A stretch of 9,685 nt of DNA. Origin: Sulfurimonas sp. GTDB lineage: Bacteria; Campylobacterota; Campylobacteria; Campylobacterales; Sulfurimonadaceae. The stretch covers positions 1-9,685 of the forward strand of contig JAQIBW010000131.1 in assembly GCA_027858865.1 (NCBI GenBank), in the 5' to 3' direction. The notes under the pieces are model-generated. The model saw only the letters and a program-made list of their open reading frames with translations. It was not told where the DNA came from and did not search any database. Positions 1 through 8,029 of this stretch are shown here, one piece after another. The position numbers were made by a program, and so were the translations under genes. The first letter of the stretch is position 1; the number at the start of each line of letters is the position of its first letter.

Positions 1-2
1 TT

Positions 3-1262
3 ATTAGAGGACCTGTTTGTAAAGGTCAGATAGCACTAAATGTTATAAGAGATAATTTTTGGATTATGTTTATGAATCCGGATTCTGATCTCTCTATAAG
101 GGAAAATGGATTTTTAAAACAAGAGTATGAAAATCTAAAAATGCCAATAGGTAAGGGTAGTACGGTTAGGTTAATAAATACTTTTAGTGATGAAGATATA
201 GATGCCGCTATTAAATATAACCAAAATAGGCAAATCCTATATGACGCAACTTATAAAGATGGACTAAATATGGATAGCATCTGGAAGGGTGATAATGATA
301 AAAGTACACCTCTTTTAACAGTGTACAGACACTTTAATAGTGCTTCTGTCCATAAAGGTGCGCTTGGAGGACTTCCAAAGAGTGCTTGGGTTATAGACTA
401 TCCTCTTTTTGAGAGAATATACTATGCACTGGTGGCAGGTTTTGATGTTTATGGTAATGTGGGACATCAAATCTCTGTCCGTCGTTATATGAACAGACTC
501 AGAGTCGAAGGTGAGACTAACTTTATAAACTTACTACCAAAAGAAGATAGAACAGATACTTTAGCTTCTTGGTACCTAAACGCAGATTATGCTGAAAATC
601 ATTTTCTCTCAAAAAATGAAACTGCTATAGATTATGAAAAGATTGATTCTAAGCGTGAGTTAATAGAAAAAGTAGTAAATAATCATCTTTTAAAGTCGTG
701 TAGTATAAAGTTTGATGAGTTGAATTATATGTATTCAAATGAAAGAGTACCTAATCTTCCAGAAGAGTATATTACCCGTGCTGATTATAAGCAGGCCTTT
801 AAATCTTTAGTAAAGAATGGGTTGTCGTTTATCCGAGTTGTAAATGGTCAAGATTCAAACTTGGCATATCTTAGGATTAAAAATATTCCTAATTCAGAGG
901 ATATGGTCTTTTCTGCTGTTGTGAACAGATGGCATGACAATGTTTCTTTTATGTTTGATGAAGAAGATAGTCTAGATCCAAATAAAGATGAGTTTGATTT
1001 TATTGATGGTTTTGTAGGTTCATATCCAAATTTATTTTTAGTTGTTGATTACAAGGATTTGCCTGATTTTTTTGATATGTTACATAACTATGATGAAAGT
1101 GAAAAATATGTAGCCAAATTTTTAAAGTATGGTGTAAACCGTGGTGATGATGATTTTTGGCAGACTTATGACTGGTTTCAAAAAAAGTTTTATAAAGATA
1201 ATCCTCATGAAGCTGGGTTATTTGACCTTAATCGTTACTATCAGAGAGTTTTTTTGAAATAA
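3..1262 (+). CDS. cti: Fatty acid cis/trans isomerase (Cti), C-terminal part, 5' end outside window
   Basis: Family knowledge: Cti is a periplasmic c-type haem enzyme that converts cis-unsaturated acyl chains of membrane phospholipids to trans, stiffening the membrane under solvent, heat or osmotic stress. The reading frame is open from the left edge (first full codon at 3), so the ATG at 66 is internal. The residues before it, RGPVCKGQIALNVI, match a conserved Cti block. Further family blocks are SAWVIDYPLFERIYYALVAG and FDVYGNVGHQ, then an arginine-rich RRYMNRLRVEGE segment. Full-length members are about 750-800 aa, so the 419 residues seen here are roughly the C-terminal half. The N-terminal CXXCH haem site that defines the family would lie outside the window and cannot be checked. 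The stop is followed 57 bases later by ccsBA, the machinery that would attach its haem. The identification is strong; activity is not shown. Confidence 0.9.
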   Translation: MRGPVCKGQIALNVIRDNFWIMFMNPDSDLSIRENGFLKQEYENLKMPIGKGSTVRLINTFSDEDIDAAIKYNQNRQILYDATYKDGLNMDSIWKGDNDKSTPLLTVYRHFNSASVHKGALGGLPKSAWVIDYPLFERIYYALVAGFDVYGNVGHQISVRRYMNRLRVEGETNFINLLPKEDRTDTLASWYLNADYAENHFLSKNETAIDYEKIDSKRELIEKVVNNHLLKSCSIKFDELNYMYSNERVPNLPEEYITRADYKQAFKSLVKNGLSFIRVVNGQDSNLAYLRIKNIPNSEDMVFSAVVNRWHDNVSFMFDEEDSLDPNKDEFDFIDGFVGSYPNLFLVVDYKDLPDFFDMLHNYDESEKYVAKFLKYGVNRGDDDFWQTYDWFQKKFYKDNPHEAGLFDLNRYYQRVFLK

Positions 1263-1286
1263 GTTAAGCCTCTATTAGCTTATTTT
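1257..1286 (+). terminator. Weak AT-rich hairpin after cti, possible attenuating terminator
   Basis: AAATAAG (1257-1263) can pair with CTTATTT (1279-1285), a 7-bp stem with a 15-base loop that overlaps the cti stop codon. An alternative, tighter pairing is TAAGC (1265-1269) with GCTTA (1278-1282), followed by TTTT. Both stems are AT-rich and the T run is short, so termination would be weak at best. Read-through into ccsBA is plausible. Confidence 0.22.
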
Positions 1287-1307
1287 GAATAGAATGTCTT
1301 TTTTAAT

Positions 1308-1313
1308 CAAAGG
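1308..1313 (+). promoter_or_regulatory. Ribosome binding site of ccsBA
   Basis: CAAAGG lies six bases before the ATG at 1320 and supports that start. The encoded N-terminus runs straight into the first membrane helix, as expected for the CcsB half. Confidence 0.5.
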
Positions 1314-1319
1314 CTAATT

Positions 1320-4300
1320 ATGAAACAAGTTTTATCTCTCTTAAGCTCCATGAAAACAATGGCAATCTTGATGTCTATTTTTGCATTTGCTATAGGCTAC
1401 GCTACGTTCGTAGAGAACGATTATGGAACTATAACAGCTAAGGCTGATATATATAATGCAAGATGGTTTGAACTTTTAATGGGAGTTTTAACTATAAATC
1501 TACTTCTAAATATTCATAAATACAAAATGTATACACTTAAAAAAGCTCCTATCTTTATTTTTCACGTGGCTTTTATTATTATAATTATTGGTGCTGCTAT
1601 CACTCGTTATGTTGGATATGAAGGCACTATGCACATTCGTGAAGGCTCAAGCTCATCTACAATGACAAGCTCAGATACTTACTTTACAGTTGATGCTAAA
1701 GTAGGCTCAAAACATGAAGTTACATCTCAAGCACTATACCTTTCTAAAAAAAGTTCAAATAGCTTATCTAGTTCTTTAGAAATCGAGGGTAAAAAAGTTG
1801 ATGTAGAGATGATAGAGTATATCCCAGATGCAGTAGAGACAACAGTCGCATCTGATACTGGTAAAGCAATGGCTTCTATGATGGTTACAGGAACGGGAAA
1901 AGGTGAGCCTGTCACTATAAGTGAAGGTGAGTTTTATGAGAGTGAAAATTTTGTATTAGATTTTAATTCAGGTAAGTCTTTTGACAAGATGGTTATATCT
2001 CTTTTCGTTGAAAATGATAAGTTCTTTATGAATCACAAAATGGCTCTTTCATACCTGAAAATGGATGATCAGTCTAAAGGTACACTAGAATCAAATGCTA
2101 AACAGCCTTTTACTACAAGGACTCTTTTTAGTACAGCAGGCGGTGGATTTGTTCTTAGAAATTTTTATGCTCATGCAGATAAAAAGATTGTAACAAATCC
2201 AAATGCATCTGCTCAAAGACCAGGTTATGATGGACTTAGATTTAAGATAACAGTTGATGATATCTCAAAAGATGTTCTGATATTTGGACAAGCCGGAAGA
2301 ATGGCAAAAGAGTATCATAATGATATCAACGGGGTTGATGTTCACCTCTCTTATGGTTCAAAAAAACTTCAACTTCCTTTTGAAATTAAACTAAAAAAGT
2401 TTGAATTAGATAGATATCCAGGGTCAATGAGTCCTGCTTCTTATGCTAGTGAAGTTATCTTAGTAGATAAAGAAGAAAATATCGAAATGCCTTATAGGAT
2501 TTTTATGAACAATGTTTTAGAACACCGCGGATATAGATTTTTCCAATCATCTTATGATAAAGATGAAAAAGGAACTATTCTTTCTGTAAATAATGACCCA
2601 GGAACTCTTCCTTCATATATAGGTTATTTTCTTCTGACTCTGGGAATGTTTTGGTCACTGTTTTCAAAACAAAATAGATTTGCACAGTTAGCGAAAAAAG
2701 CGAAAAAAGCTGCAGATGCAAAGTCTGTTGGAGCTATCATAGCACTTGGTCTTGTTCTTAGTTTAACCCCGTCATATGCAGAGGATTTAGATCCGGCTGT
2801 TAAAACTATTGTCTCTTTTGATAAAGAACATGCAACAAAATTTGCTCAGTTAGTAATCCAAGACAGTAGCGGTAGAATGAAGCCTATGGATACTCTCTCA
2901 ACTGAGATATTAGCTAAGATTCATAGAGGTTCTCATATCAATGTCGGAAAGTATAAGCTAGACTCAAATCAAGTTATACTTGGAATGATGGTTAAGCCTG
3001 AATCATACCGTGACATTAAAATCATCTACACAAAAAATGATGAAGTTAATAAACTTATCGGTACTGCATCAGATGCTAAGTATGCATCTTTTGCACAGTT
3101 TTTTATTGACCCTGCAAATATGAGTGGATATAAACTAGCTGAGCTTGTAAATAATGCAGTTAGGAAAGAGCCAAAACATAGAGATATGCTTGATAAGGCG
3201 GTTCTAAAGGTTGATGAGAGAGTAAATATAGCTTACTCTGTTTATACCGGCGCTCTCATGAAAATGTGGCCAAAACCAAATGATGTAAATAACAAATGGT
3301 ATCCTACTATTGAAGCTCTTCAAACTTTTACCCCTGAAAATGGTGAAAGATTAAGACTTGTTGCAGTCGAGTACTTTACATCTATAGATGCAGCACTAAA
3401 TAGTGGTGACTGGACTAAGGCTAATACTGCAGTTGAAAAACTTGCAGAGTATCAAAAGTTTTATGGTTCAGAAGTTTATCCGGCTGAAAATAAAATCAAA
3501 GCAGAAATGTTTTACAATAAATCATACATCTTTGAAACTCTTTATCCATTTTACCTTTTACTCGGGTTTATACTTTTAGTGCTTAGTTTTGTGAAAATTA
3601 TAAAACCAGCTTTTAAAATAGATATGTTTTCTAAAATGATACTTGGAGTTTTAGTACTATTCTTTATAGCACATACTTTTGGTCTTGGTCTGAGATGGTA
3701 TATCTCAGGTCACGCTCCTTGGTCTAATGGTTATGAGTCCATGATTTATATCGGTTGGGCAACGGTTCTTGCAGGTTTTATCTTCTCGAAACGTTCATCT
3801 ATGACTATGGCATCTACAGCTATCTTAGCTGGTCTTATTCTTTTTGTAGCGCACTTAAACTGGATGGATCCACAAGTTACAAACTTGGTTCCTGTTCTTA
3901 ACTCATACTGGTTAAGCATCCATGTTGCGGTAATCACAGCTAGTTATGGTTTCCTTGGTCTTGGCGCACTTCTTGGGTTTGTAAGTATTTTACTGTTTAT
4001 CATAAAAACTGAGAAAAACAACAAACACATTACACTATCTATTAAAGAGTTAAACTCTATCAATGAGATGGCTTTGATGGTTGGTCTTATGCTACTTACT
4101 GTTGGAAACTTCCTCGGTGGTGTTTGGGCAAATGAGTCTTGGGGTAGATACTGGGGTTGGGATCCAAAAGAGACTTGGGCACTTGTAACTATCTTAGTTT
4201 ATGCAGTTGTTGTACACCTTAGATTTATCAAGTCTTTATATAGTGAGTTTAACTTTGCAGTTATTTCATTGATGGCATATACTTCGGTTGTCATGACTTA

Positions 4301-4448
4301 CTTTGGAGTGAACTACTACCTTGCAGGACTTCACTCATATGCGAAAGGTGACCCTGTTCCTATTCCTGATTTTGTGCCTATAACTTATGCAATTATCTTT
4401 GTCTTAGTGGCACTGGCTTTTAGAAATAGAACATTAGCCAAGGTCTAA
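1320..4448 (+). CDS. ccsBA: Fused cytochrome c biogenesis protein CcsBA (System II haem exporter and cytochrome c synthetase)
   Basis: This integral membrane protein carries haem from the inside to the outer face of the membrane and ligates it to CXXCH motifs of apocytochromes c. The N-terminal CcsB/ResB half (about 1-455) has helices near 12-32, 48-65, 76-96 and 431-448, with a large extracytoplasmic domain between the last two. A helix near 470-486 ending in SYAED leads to a second soluble domain (about 487-735). The CcsA half (about 740-1042) is multi-helical and bears the tryptophan-rich WWD haem-handling motif at 936-953 (WANESWGRYWGWDPKETW). Candidate haem ligands are H82 in FHVAF and H966 in VVHLR (membrane sites), and H868 in SIHV and H1005 in GLHSY (outer sites flanking WWD). 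The 39-residue spacing of the last membrane and outer histidines is as I recall it for Helicobacter CcsBA. The fusion and length are normal for Campylobacterota. The next gene starts 4 bases after the stop. Confidence 0.97.
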   Translation: MKQVLSLLSSMKTMAILMSIFAFAIGYATFVENDYGTITAKADIYNARWFELLMGVLTINLLLNIHKYKMYTLKKAPIFIFHVAFIIIIIGAAITRYVGYEGTMHIREGSSSSTMTSSDTYFTVDAKVGSKHEVTSQALYLSKKSSNSLSSSLEIEGKKVDVEMIEYIPDAVETTVASDTGKAMASMMVTGTGKGEPVTISEGEFYESENFVLDFNSGKSFDKMVISLFVENDKFFMNHKMALSYLKMDDQSKGTLESNAKQPFTTRTLFSTAGGGFVLRNFYAHADKKIVTNPNASAQRPGYDGLRFKITVDDISKDVLIFGQAGRMAKEYHNDINGVDVHLSYGSKKLQLPFEIKLKKFELDRYPGSMSPASYASEVILVDKEENIEMPYRIFMNNVLEHRGYRFFQSSYDKDEKGTILSVNNDPGTLPSYIGYFLLTLGMFWSLFSKQNRFAQLAKKAKKAADAKSVGAIIALGLVLSLTPSYAEDLDPAVKTIVSFDKEHATKFAQLVIQDSSGRMKPMDTLSTEILAKIHRGSHINVGKYKLDSNQVILGMMVKPESYRDIKIIYTKNDEVNKLIGTASDAKYASFAQFFIDPANMSGYKLAELVNNAVRKEPKHRDMLDKAVLKVDERVNIAYSVYTGALMKMWPKPNDVNNKWYPTIEALQTFTPENGERLRLVAVEYFTSIDAALNSGDWTKANTAVEKLAEYQKFYGSEVYPAENKIKAEMFYNKSYIFETLYPFYLLLGFILLVLSFVKIIKPAFKIDMFSKMILGVLVLFFIAHTFGLGLRWYISGHAPWSNGYESMIYIGWATVLAGFIFSKRSSMTMASTAILAGLILFVAHLNWMDPQVTNLVPVLNSYWLSIHVAVITASYGFLGLGALLGFVSILLFIIKTEKNNKHITLSIKELNSINEMALMVGLMLLTVGNFLGGVWANESWGRYWGWDPKETWALVTILVYAVVVHLRFIKSLYSEFNFAVISLMAYTSVVMTYFGVNYYLAGLHSYAKGDPVPIPDFVPITYAIIFVLVALAFRNRTLAKV

Positions 4449-4452
4449 ATAC

Positions 4453-5151
4453 ATGGAGTTTTCGGGCTTTAGTAAAAAAACACTCCCATTTTTGGAGTCC
4501 ATTCGTCAAAACAATGACAAAGAGTGGTTTGAAGCTCATCGCTCACAATATGAACAATACATACTAAACCCTTCACGAGCTTTCGTTGAAGAGTTTGGTG
4601 AGCATCTGATGGCTCTTGAACCTACCATAACATTCTCTCCTAAAATAAACAAATCACTATTTAGAATCTATAGAGACACTCGTCGCATGGGAGCTATAAA
4701 AGTTCCTTTGAAACATCGCATAGGAATAATATTTTGGCAGGGTAACGGTAGTAGGATGCAAACATCATCTTTTTACCTGCACTTTTCTCCTGATGAACTT
4801 TTTGTAGCTGTGGGTGTTAGATGGTTTGAAAAGCCGATGCTCGATGCTTACAGAGAATACATCTTGGACGATAAAAGAAGAGCTAAACTTGCGAAAGTTT
4901 TAGATAGTCTTGAGAGTATGGGATATAAGACCATAGAAAAGGGATACAAGAGATACCCAAGATGTTTTAGTGCAGAGATGTCAGATGCAGACTTAAGTCT
5001 TTATAAGGGAATGGCAACATATAAAATTTTAGACCCAAAACTTATAGAAGATGGTGATAAACTTATAGATACTTTGTATAAAATATATGAAGAGATGCTA
5101 CCATTACAGCAGATTGTATATGATATTAGTTTGAGAGTGAAAGAGGAATAA
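4453..5151 (+). CDS. DUF2461 (TIGR02453) family protein
   Basis: This is a 232-aa soluble protein with no signal peptide or membrane helix. It matches the DUF2461 family: FLESIRQNNDKEWFEAHR near residues 13-30, the basic SLFRIYRDTRRM block near 68-79, the aromatic FYLHFSPDELFVAVGVRWF block near 107-125, and KRYPRCF near 166-172. Length fits the family (about 220-240 aa). The family has no established biochemical function, so none is assigned. It begins 4 bases after the ccsBA stop and ends 3 bases before hemH, so it is almost certainly co-transcribed and translationally coupled. AAGG at 4440-4443, inside the end of ccsBA, is the likely ribosome binding site. A role linked to haem or cytochromes is only guilt by association. 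Confidence 0.88.
   Translation: MEFSGFSKKTLPFLESIRQNNDKEWFEAHRSQYEQYILNPSRAFVEEFGEHLMALEPTITFSPKINKSLFRIYRDTRRMGAIKVPLKHRIGIIFWQGNGSRMQTSSFYLHFSPDELFVAVGVRWFEKPMLDAYREYILDDKRRAKLAKVLDSLESMGYKTIEKGYKRYPRCFSAEMSDADLSLYKGMATYKILDPKLIEDGDKLIDTLYKIYEEMLPLQQIVYDISLRVKEE
5141..5147 (+). promoter_or_regulatory. Ribosome binding site deciding the TTG start of hemH
   Basis: AAGAGGA ends seven bases before TTG at 5155. No ATG occurs nearby in frame before the conserved N-terminal ferrochelatase block (AVILLNMGGPNN), so TTG is the start. The site lies inside the last codons of the DUF2461 gene, so translation of the two genes is probably coupled. Confidence 0.6.
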
Positions 5152-5154
5152 CAT

Positions 5155-6105
5155 TTGAAAAAAGAAGCAGTAATATTACTCAATATGGGTGGACCAAATA
5201 ACCTTGAAGAAGTTGAGATGTTTTTGAAAAATATGTTCGCTGATAAGAACATACTGACAATGAAAAGTGACCTTTTAAGAAAGTTTATTGGTGGTATGAT
5301 TACTTTTACAAGGACTGAAAGCTCACAAGATATCTACCGTCAACTTGGTGGAAAATCACCGATAGTTGGGCACACTAAAAACTTAGTAAGTAAGTTGCAG
5401 ACAAGACTTGGTGAAGATGTTATTGTGGATTTTGTTATGAGATATACTCCCCCATTTGCAAACGAAGTTATAGAGAAAATAAACAAAGAAGAAGTTGAGA
5501 AGATATACCTTATTCCTCTTTATCCTCACTATTCTACGACTACAACAAAATCATCACTTGAAGATTTTGAAGAGTCTTATCATGATATTGGTGAAGACGC
5601 GATTTTAGTAGAGACAAAACACTTCTTTGAAAATAAAACTTATAATAAAGCGATTATAGAGCGAATAAAAGAGCAGGTTAGTGAGACTAAGTATGAAGAT
5701 TATGACATAATATTTTCAGCTCATGGACTTCCTCAAAAGATTATAGATGCCGGAGATGTTTACCAACGTCATGTTGAGAAACATGTAGGTATTTTAAAGC
5801 AGATGCTCCAAGATGAAAAGATGAACTTTCATGAGACACATATTGCATACCAGTCAAAAGTCGGACCAATGGAGTGGTTAAAGCCATCTTTAGAAGATAA
5901 GCTTAAAACAGTTAGAAATAGGGGAGTTATAATCTTTCCAATAGCTTTTACTATAGATAACTCTGAGACAGACTTTGAACTTGATATAGAATATAGAGAG
6001 ATAGCGGAAGAACTTGGCTTTAAAGAGTATAGAGTATGTAGATGTCCAAACGATAGTGAACTTTTTGTGGATACACTTCAAGAAATATATGAAAAGATGA
6101 AGTAA
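5155..6105 (+). CDS. hemH: Ferrochelatase (protohaem ferro-lyase)
   Basis: This enzyme inserts Fe2+ into protoporphyrin IX, the last step of the protoporphyrin-dependent haem pathway. At 316 aa it has the usual bacterial length, with no membrane helix or signal peptide. Visible family blocks are VILLNMGGPNNLEEVEMFLK (7-26), the GGKSPI substrate loop near 67-72, PLYPHYSTTT near 122-131, and SAHGLP with the metal-binding H190. The C-terminal block reads DNSETDFELDIEY, with the conserved catalytic glutamate at E271. Many ferrochelatases have His two residues before this Glu (HIET); here it is N269. The C-terminus holds a CRC pair in VCRCPNDSE. It sits 3 bases after the DUF2461 gene and 6 bases before the HAD gene, so it shares a transcript with ccsBA, the haem-consuming partner. 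Confidence 0.96.
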   Translation: MKKEAVILLNMGGPNNLEEVEMFLKNMFADKNILTMKSDLLRKFIGGMITFTRTESSQDIYRQLGGKSPIVGHTKNLVSKLQTRLGEDVIVDFVMRYTPPFANEVIEKINKEEVEKIYLIPLYPHYSTTTTKSSLEDFEESYHDIGEDAILVETKHFFENKTYNKAIIERIKEQVSETKYEDYDIIFSAHGLPQKIIDAGDVYQRHVEKHVGILKQMLQDEKMNFHETHIAYQSKVGPMEWLKPSLEDKLKTVRNRGVIIFPIAFTIDNSETDFELDIEYREIAEELGFKEYRVCRCPNDSELFVDTLQEIYEKMK

Positions 6106-6111
6106 ACAGTT

Positions 6112-6741
6112 ATGAAAGTAGTTATTTTTGATATGGACGGAACACTGCTTGATTCCAAAAAAGACATAACTATATCTATAAACTACATAAGAGAACTTCA
6201 CTATAACCTTCCTCCACTTACTGAAGAGTTTGTCGTTGAAGCTATAAATATGGAGGTAAGAAACCTTCCAAAGATGTTCTACGGTACAGAGCTTTACAAT
6301 GAAAAAGATAAAGATGTCTTTGAGATTCATTATGCGATGCAGTGTACACAAAATCCCTACCTTTATTATGGGGTTAAAGAGACTTTAGAAAACTTGGTAG
6401 CAGCTGGAGTGAAAGTATCAGTCGCTACAAATGCCCCTACACCTTTTGCATCTAGAATGTTAAAACACTTGAAAGTTGATGGACTTTTTGATGTCATTAT
6501 CGGTGCAGATCAGGTAACTATGTCAAAGCCAGATCCTCAGATGCTTCATGTTATACTTGATCACTATGGTTTTGATGAGACAAAAGATAGTGCTTGGATG
6601 GTTGGTGATAACTCAAAAGATATGTTAAGTGCTAAAAATGCAGGTATAGGTTCTATGTTTGCTACTTGGGGATTTACACCTGATGCTGAGCATGAGATAG
6701 TGATTTTTGAACCAAAAGAGATATTAGATATAGTTTTATAA
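6112..6741 (+). CDS. HAD-superfamily hydrolase, phosphoglycolate phosphatase-like
   Basis: This 209-aa soluble enzyme carries all four HAD motifs. Motif I is FDMDGTLLDS, with nucleophile D7 and acid/base D9. Motif II is ATNAP with T106. Motif III is SKPDP with K139. Motif IV is GDNSKD with D166 and D170. The helical insert between motifs I and II (about 15-85) is a C1-type cap, as in Gph, PGMB and related small-molecule phosphatases. The substrate cannot be read from the sequence; phosphoglycolate, a sugar phosphate, a nucleotide or pyrophosphate are all possible. It starts 6 bases after the hemH stop with only a weak ribosome binding site, which suggests coupling. It is probably the last gene of the ccsBA-hemH transcript, since a 43-base gap with a promoter-like sequence follows. 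Confidence 0.9.
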   Translation: MKVVIFDMDGTLLDSKKDITISINYIRELHYNLPPLTEEFVVEAINMEVRNLPKMFYGTELYNEKDKDVFEIHYAMQCTQNPYLYYGVKETLENLVAAGVKVSVATNAPTPFASRMLKHLKVDGLFDVIIGADQVTMSKPDPQMLHVILDHYGFDETKDSAWMVGDNSKDMLSAKNAGIGSMFATWGFTPDAEHEIVIFEPKEILDIVL

Positions 6742-6744
6742 ATA

Positions 6745-6760
6745 AATATGATAAAATAAC
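6745..6760 (+). promoter_or_regulatory. Possible sigma-70 -10 region before the coiled-coil gene
   Basis: The gap after the HAD gene contains TATGATAAAAT, a good match to the -10 region of Campylobacterota promoters, which lack a clear -35 element. A transcript from here would have a leader of about 20-25 bases before the TTG at 6785. No hairpin terminator is visible between the genes, so read-through is also possible. Confidence 0.3.
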
Positions 6761-6773
6761 TGCAAATAACTTT

Positions 6774-6780
6774 AAGGGGA
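6774..6780 (+). promoter_or_regulatory. Ribosome binding site deciding the TTG start at 6785
   Basis: AAGGGGA lies four bases before TTG at 6785. The next in-frame ATG is at residue 13, inside the first membrane helix, so the TTG start keeps that helix whole. Confidence 0.6.
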
Positions 6781-6784
6781 CATT

Positions 6785-8029
6785 TTGTTTGATAGTGACT
6801 TACTCTTAGCTTTTGCATTTATGGCGATTCTCTTTTTACGACAGATATCTATACTAAAACAACCAAACAAGATAAACTACGCACCGCTTATGATAGTTAT
6901 TGGTTCTATAAGTAGTGTTGTTCACTTCATTATTCATCCAGATATGACTGATATTATTTTACTTTTTAGAGAATCTTTTTTACCACTTTTAGTTGCTCTT
7001 CTTTTATACATAATCATGAATATACTTCATCAAACTCAACTGACCCAAAATGCTAGAACACATGATGAGTTCGCAAGAGTAATAACGACTCAGGTTAGTG
7101 AGTTAAAAGAGTTTATGGCTGATTTGGAAGGTCGTATGATACTATCTCAACAAGATGATAGAAAAGCTCAAGAAGAGATACGAAATAAGTTTAAAAATGA
7201 CATCAAAGCTTTGAATGCTATAGAACAAAATCAAGGAAAGTTCTTAGACAAATTCGATGAAATGAATGGATGGCATAAGGATGTTTCAAAATCATTTGAA
7301 GATTTTATAAAAGTACAACTTCCGGAGCTTGATAATGTCGTTCACAAGCATATAGACATACTTAGAGTAGCAGAACAAGATCACTATAACCAGATAAAAA
7401 CTACTCTTGAAAAAGCAGTAGACAGCAGATTTGATATATCAGAAGATCTAGAGGGTCTCAAAGATAATCTAAGTAGTATGAGAGCTATCTCTGATGATAT
7501 AGCAAAAGCAATTACAAAACATACACTTGAGCAATTAGCAGGTGTAACAAAAACTTTTGAAAACCAGATTGTATCTCTGAAATCCCATACAGAGGGTGTT
7601 AGTACATCTTTATATGAGAGTGAAAATAGACTTAATTCAATACGAGAGCAGAGTGAGATGATCATGAAGCAAATGCTTCTTTCATCTAAAAAGATGAATG
7701 ATTTAGAGAAACAAAACAGTGGTCTTCATGATATCTACTCTACTATGAAAGAATTGGTCGCAGAGATAGAGGTTATAAAAGCCGACTATGTAAAAGCACA
7801 GTCAGAACTAAGTAGCATCTCTCATGAACTAAACTCTAAAAAAGAGACGGAGATAGATGCTGTTAAAGATCAGATGGAAGCTCTGATAGTAACGCTTACA
7901 AAACGCATTGACGATTCTTTAGAAAAGCTACATCAGCACTACCACATAGCTTCTGATGATATTACTAAGAGTGTTCAGATACTGGCTAAAAAAGCACAGC
8001 TTCAAAAGGGTTATACAGACTTAAATTAG
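6785..8029 (+). CDS. Unrecognised membrane-anchored coiled-coil protein
   Basis: I do not recognise this 414-aa protein. Three hydrophobic segments fall near residues 5-20, 33-50 and 56-82. The basic stretch RQISILKQPNK after the first and the acidic HPDMTD between the second and third suggest the N-terminus is outside and the long C-terminal part is cytoplasmic. From about 90 to 405 the sequence is charged, rich in Glu, Lys, Gln, Leu and Ile, lacks proline except near 180, and shows heptad-like spacing, as in an extended coiled coil. The chemoreceptor signalling hairpin signature is absent, as are obvious ATP-binding or nuclease motifs. The plan (short membrane anchor plus long cytoplasmic rod) resembles structural, tethering or motor-stator-like proteins, but this is only an analogy. 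The gene is intact, has a strong ribosome binding site, and converges on the small membrane protein at 8026-8418. Confidence 0.85.
   Translation: MFDSDLLLAFAFMAILFLRQISILKQPNKINYAPLMIVIGSISSVVHFIIHPDMTDIILLFRESFLPLLVALLLYIIMNILHQTQLTQNARTHDEFARVITTQVSELKEFMADLEGRMILSQQDDRKAQEEIRNKFKNDIKALNAIEQNQGKFLDKFDEMNGWHKDVSKSFEDFIKVQLPELDNVVHKHIDILRVAEQDHYNQIKTTLEKAVDSRFDISEDLEGLKDNLSSMRAISDDIAKAITKHTLEQLAGVTKTFENQIVSLKSHTEGVSTSLYESENRLNSIREQSEMIMKQMLLSSKKMNDLEKQNSGLHDIYSTMKELVAEIEVIKADYVKAQSELSSISHELNSKKETEIDAVKDQMEALIVTLTKRIDDSLEKLHQHYHIASDDITKSVQILAKKAQLQKGYTDLN

Noticed and set aside
66..1262. ATG at 66 as the start of the first gene
   Set aside because: The frame is open to the left edge and residues before the ATG match a conserved Cti block, so the gene is cut by the window.
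5890..6351. 153-codon minus-strand frame across the hemH-HAD junction
   Set aside because: It is antisense to two clearly conserved genes and has an unnatural composition (runs of Phe, Tyr, Ile, Lys), as expected of a shadow frame.
7384..7665. 93-codon minus-strand frame inside the coiled-coil gene
   Set aside because: It is antisense to a convincing gene with its own ribosome binding site, and shows no motif or start signal.
6785..8029. Chemoreceptor (methyl-accepting protein) identity for the coiled-coil protein
   Set aside because: The highly conserved signalling-tip sequence of chemoreceptors is absent, and there is no HAMP or sensor domain.
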